From assembly GCA_002402535.1 (NCBI GenBank), contig DHGB01000052.1, positions 1 through 13,289 of the forward strand: a DNA stretch of 13,289 nt, written 5' to 3'. Below the pieces are notes generated by a model. The model saw nothing but the letters and a program-made list of their open reading frames with translations. It had not been told where the DNA came from and ran no database searches. The stretch is from Candidatus Shapirobacteria bacterium UBA4809 (GTDB taxonomy: Bacteria > Patescibacteriota > Microgenomatia > UBA12405). A program made the translations under genes and the position numbers. Shown here one piece after another: positions 13,277 to 13,289 of the stretch. The stretch's first letter is position 1. Every line of letters begins with the position of its first letter.

Positions 13277-13289
13277 CAAAACAATTTGG

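Overview
The window reads as a compact, moderately AT-rich bacterial chromosome segment, most likely from a Candidate Phyla Radiation (Patescibacteria) organism, possibly Microgenomates. This is an inference from several signs: an archaeal-type tyrosyl-tRNA synthetase, short versions of housekeeping enzymes, almost no recognisable Shine-Dalgarno sites, dispersed short repeats inside and between genes, and a PPDK-based lower glycolysis. No database search supports the assignment.

Layout. 3-962 (+) is the 3' part of an ABC exporter. valS (988-3285, +) converges on and overlaps an archaeal-type tyrS (3251-4345, -). gpmA-like phosphoglycerate mutase (4432-4998, +) and enolase (5455-6711, -) converge on a roughly 460-bp cassette (4996-5457). 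That cassette carries a four-helix-bundle gene (5028-5390, -) between near-perfect inverted repeats. An AT-rich FkbM-type methyltransferase (6689-7495, -) lies upstream of eno and overlaps it. Divergent from it is groES-groEL (7627-9658, +) with a sigma70-like promoter and a CIRCE operator, followed at 9 bp by ppdK (9668-12331, +) and a strong intrinsic terminator. The right end holds a small lipoprotein gene (12398-12796, -), a divergent 81-codon four-cysteine protein gene (12900-13145, +) and tRNA-Cys(GCA) (13206-13276, +). No gene-free stretch exceeds 300 bases.

How the genes fit together. Phosphoglycerate mutase, enolase and pyruvate phosphate dikinase are consecutive steps of lower glycolysis (3-PG to 2-PG to PEP to pyruvate). 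ValRS, TyrRS and tRNA-Cys serve translation, and GroES/GroEL serve folding under probable HrcA control.

Three patterns deserve attention. (1) At least six genes have a -10-like hexamer placed exactly 6 nt before the start codon, often with an extended-10 TG, which predicts leaderless mRNAs. (2) A family of repeats built on ATTGAAG/CTTCAAT occurs five times in 3.6 kb. It brackets the four-helix-bundle gene as inverted ends, supplies the stop codons of gpmA and eno, supplies a promoter for gpmA, codes part of enolase and forms a hairpin between groES and groEL. (3) A different palindromic repeat is inserted in frame in ppdK, and two GC-rich hairpins sit in variable loops of valS, resembling protein-coding palindromic elements of other bacteria.
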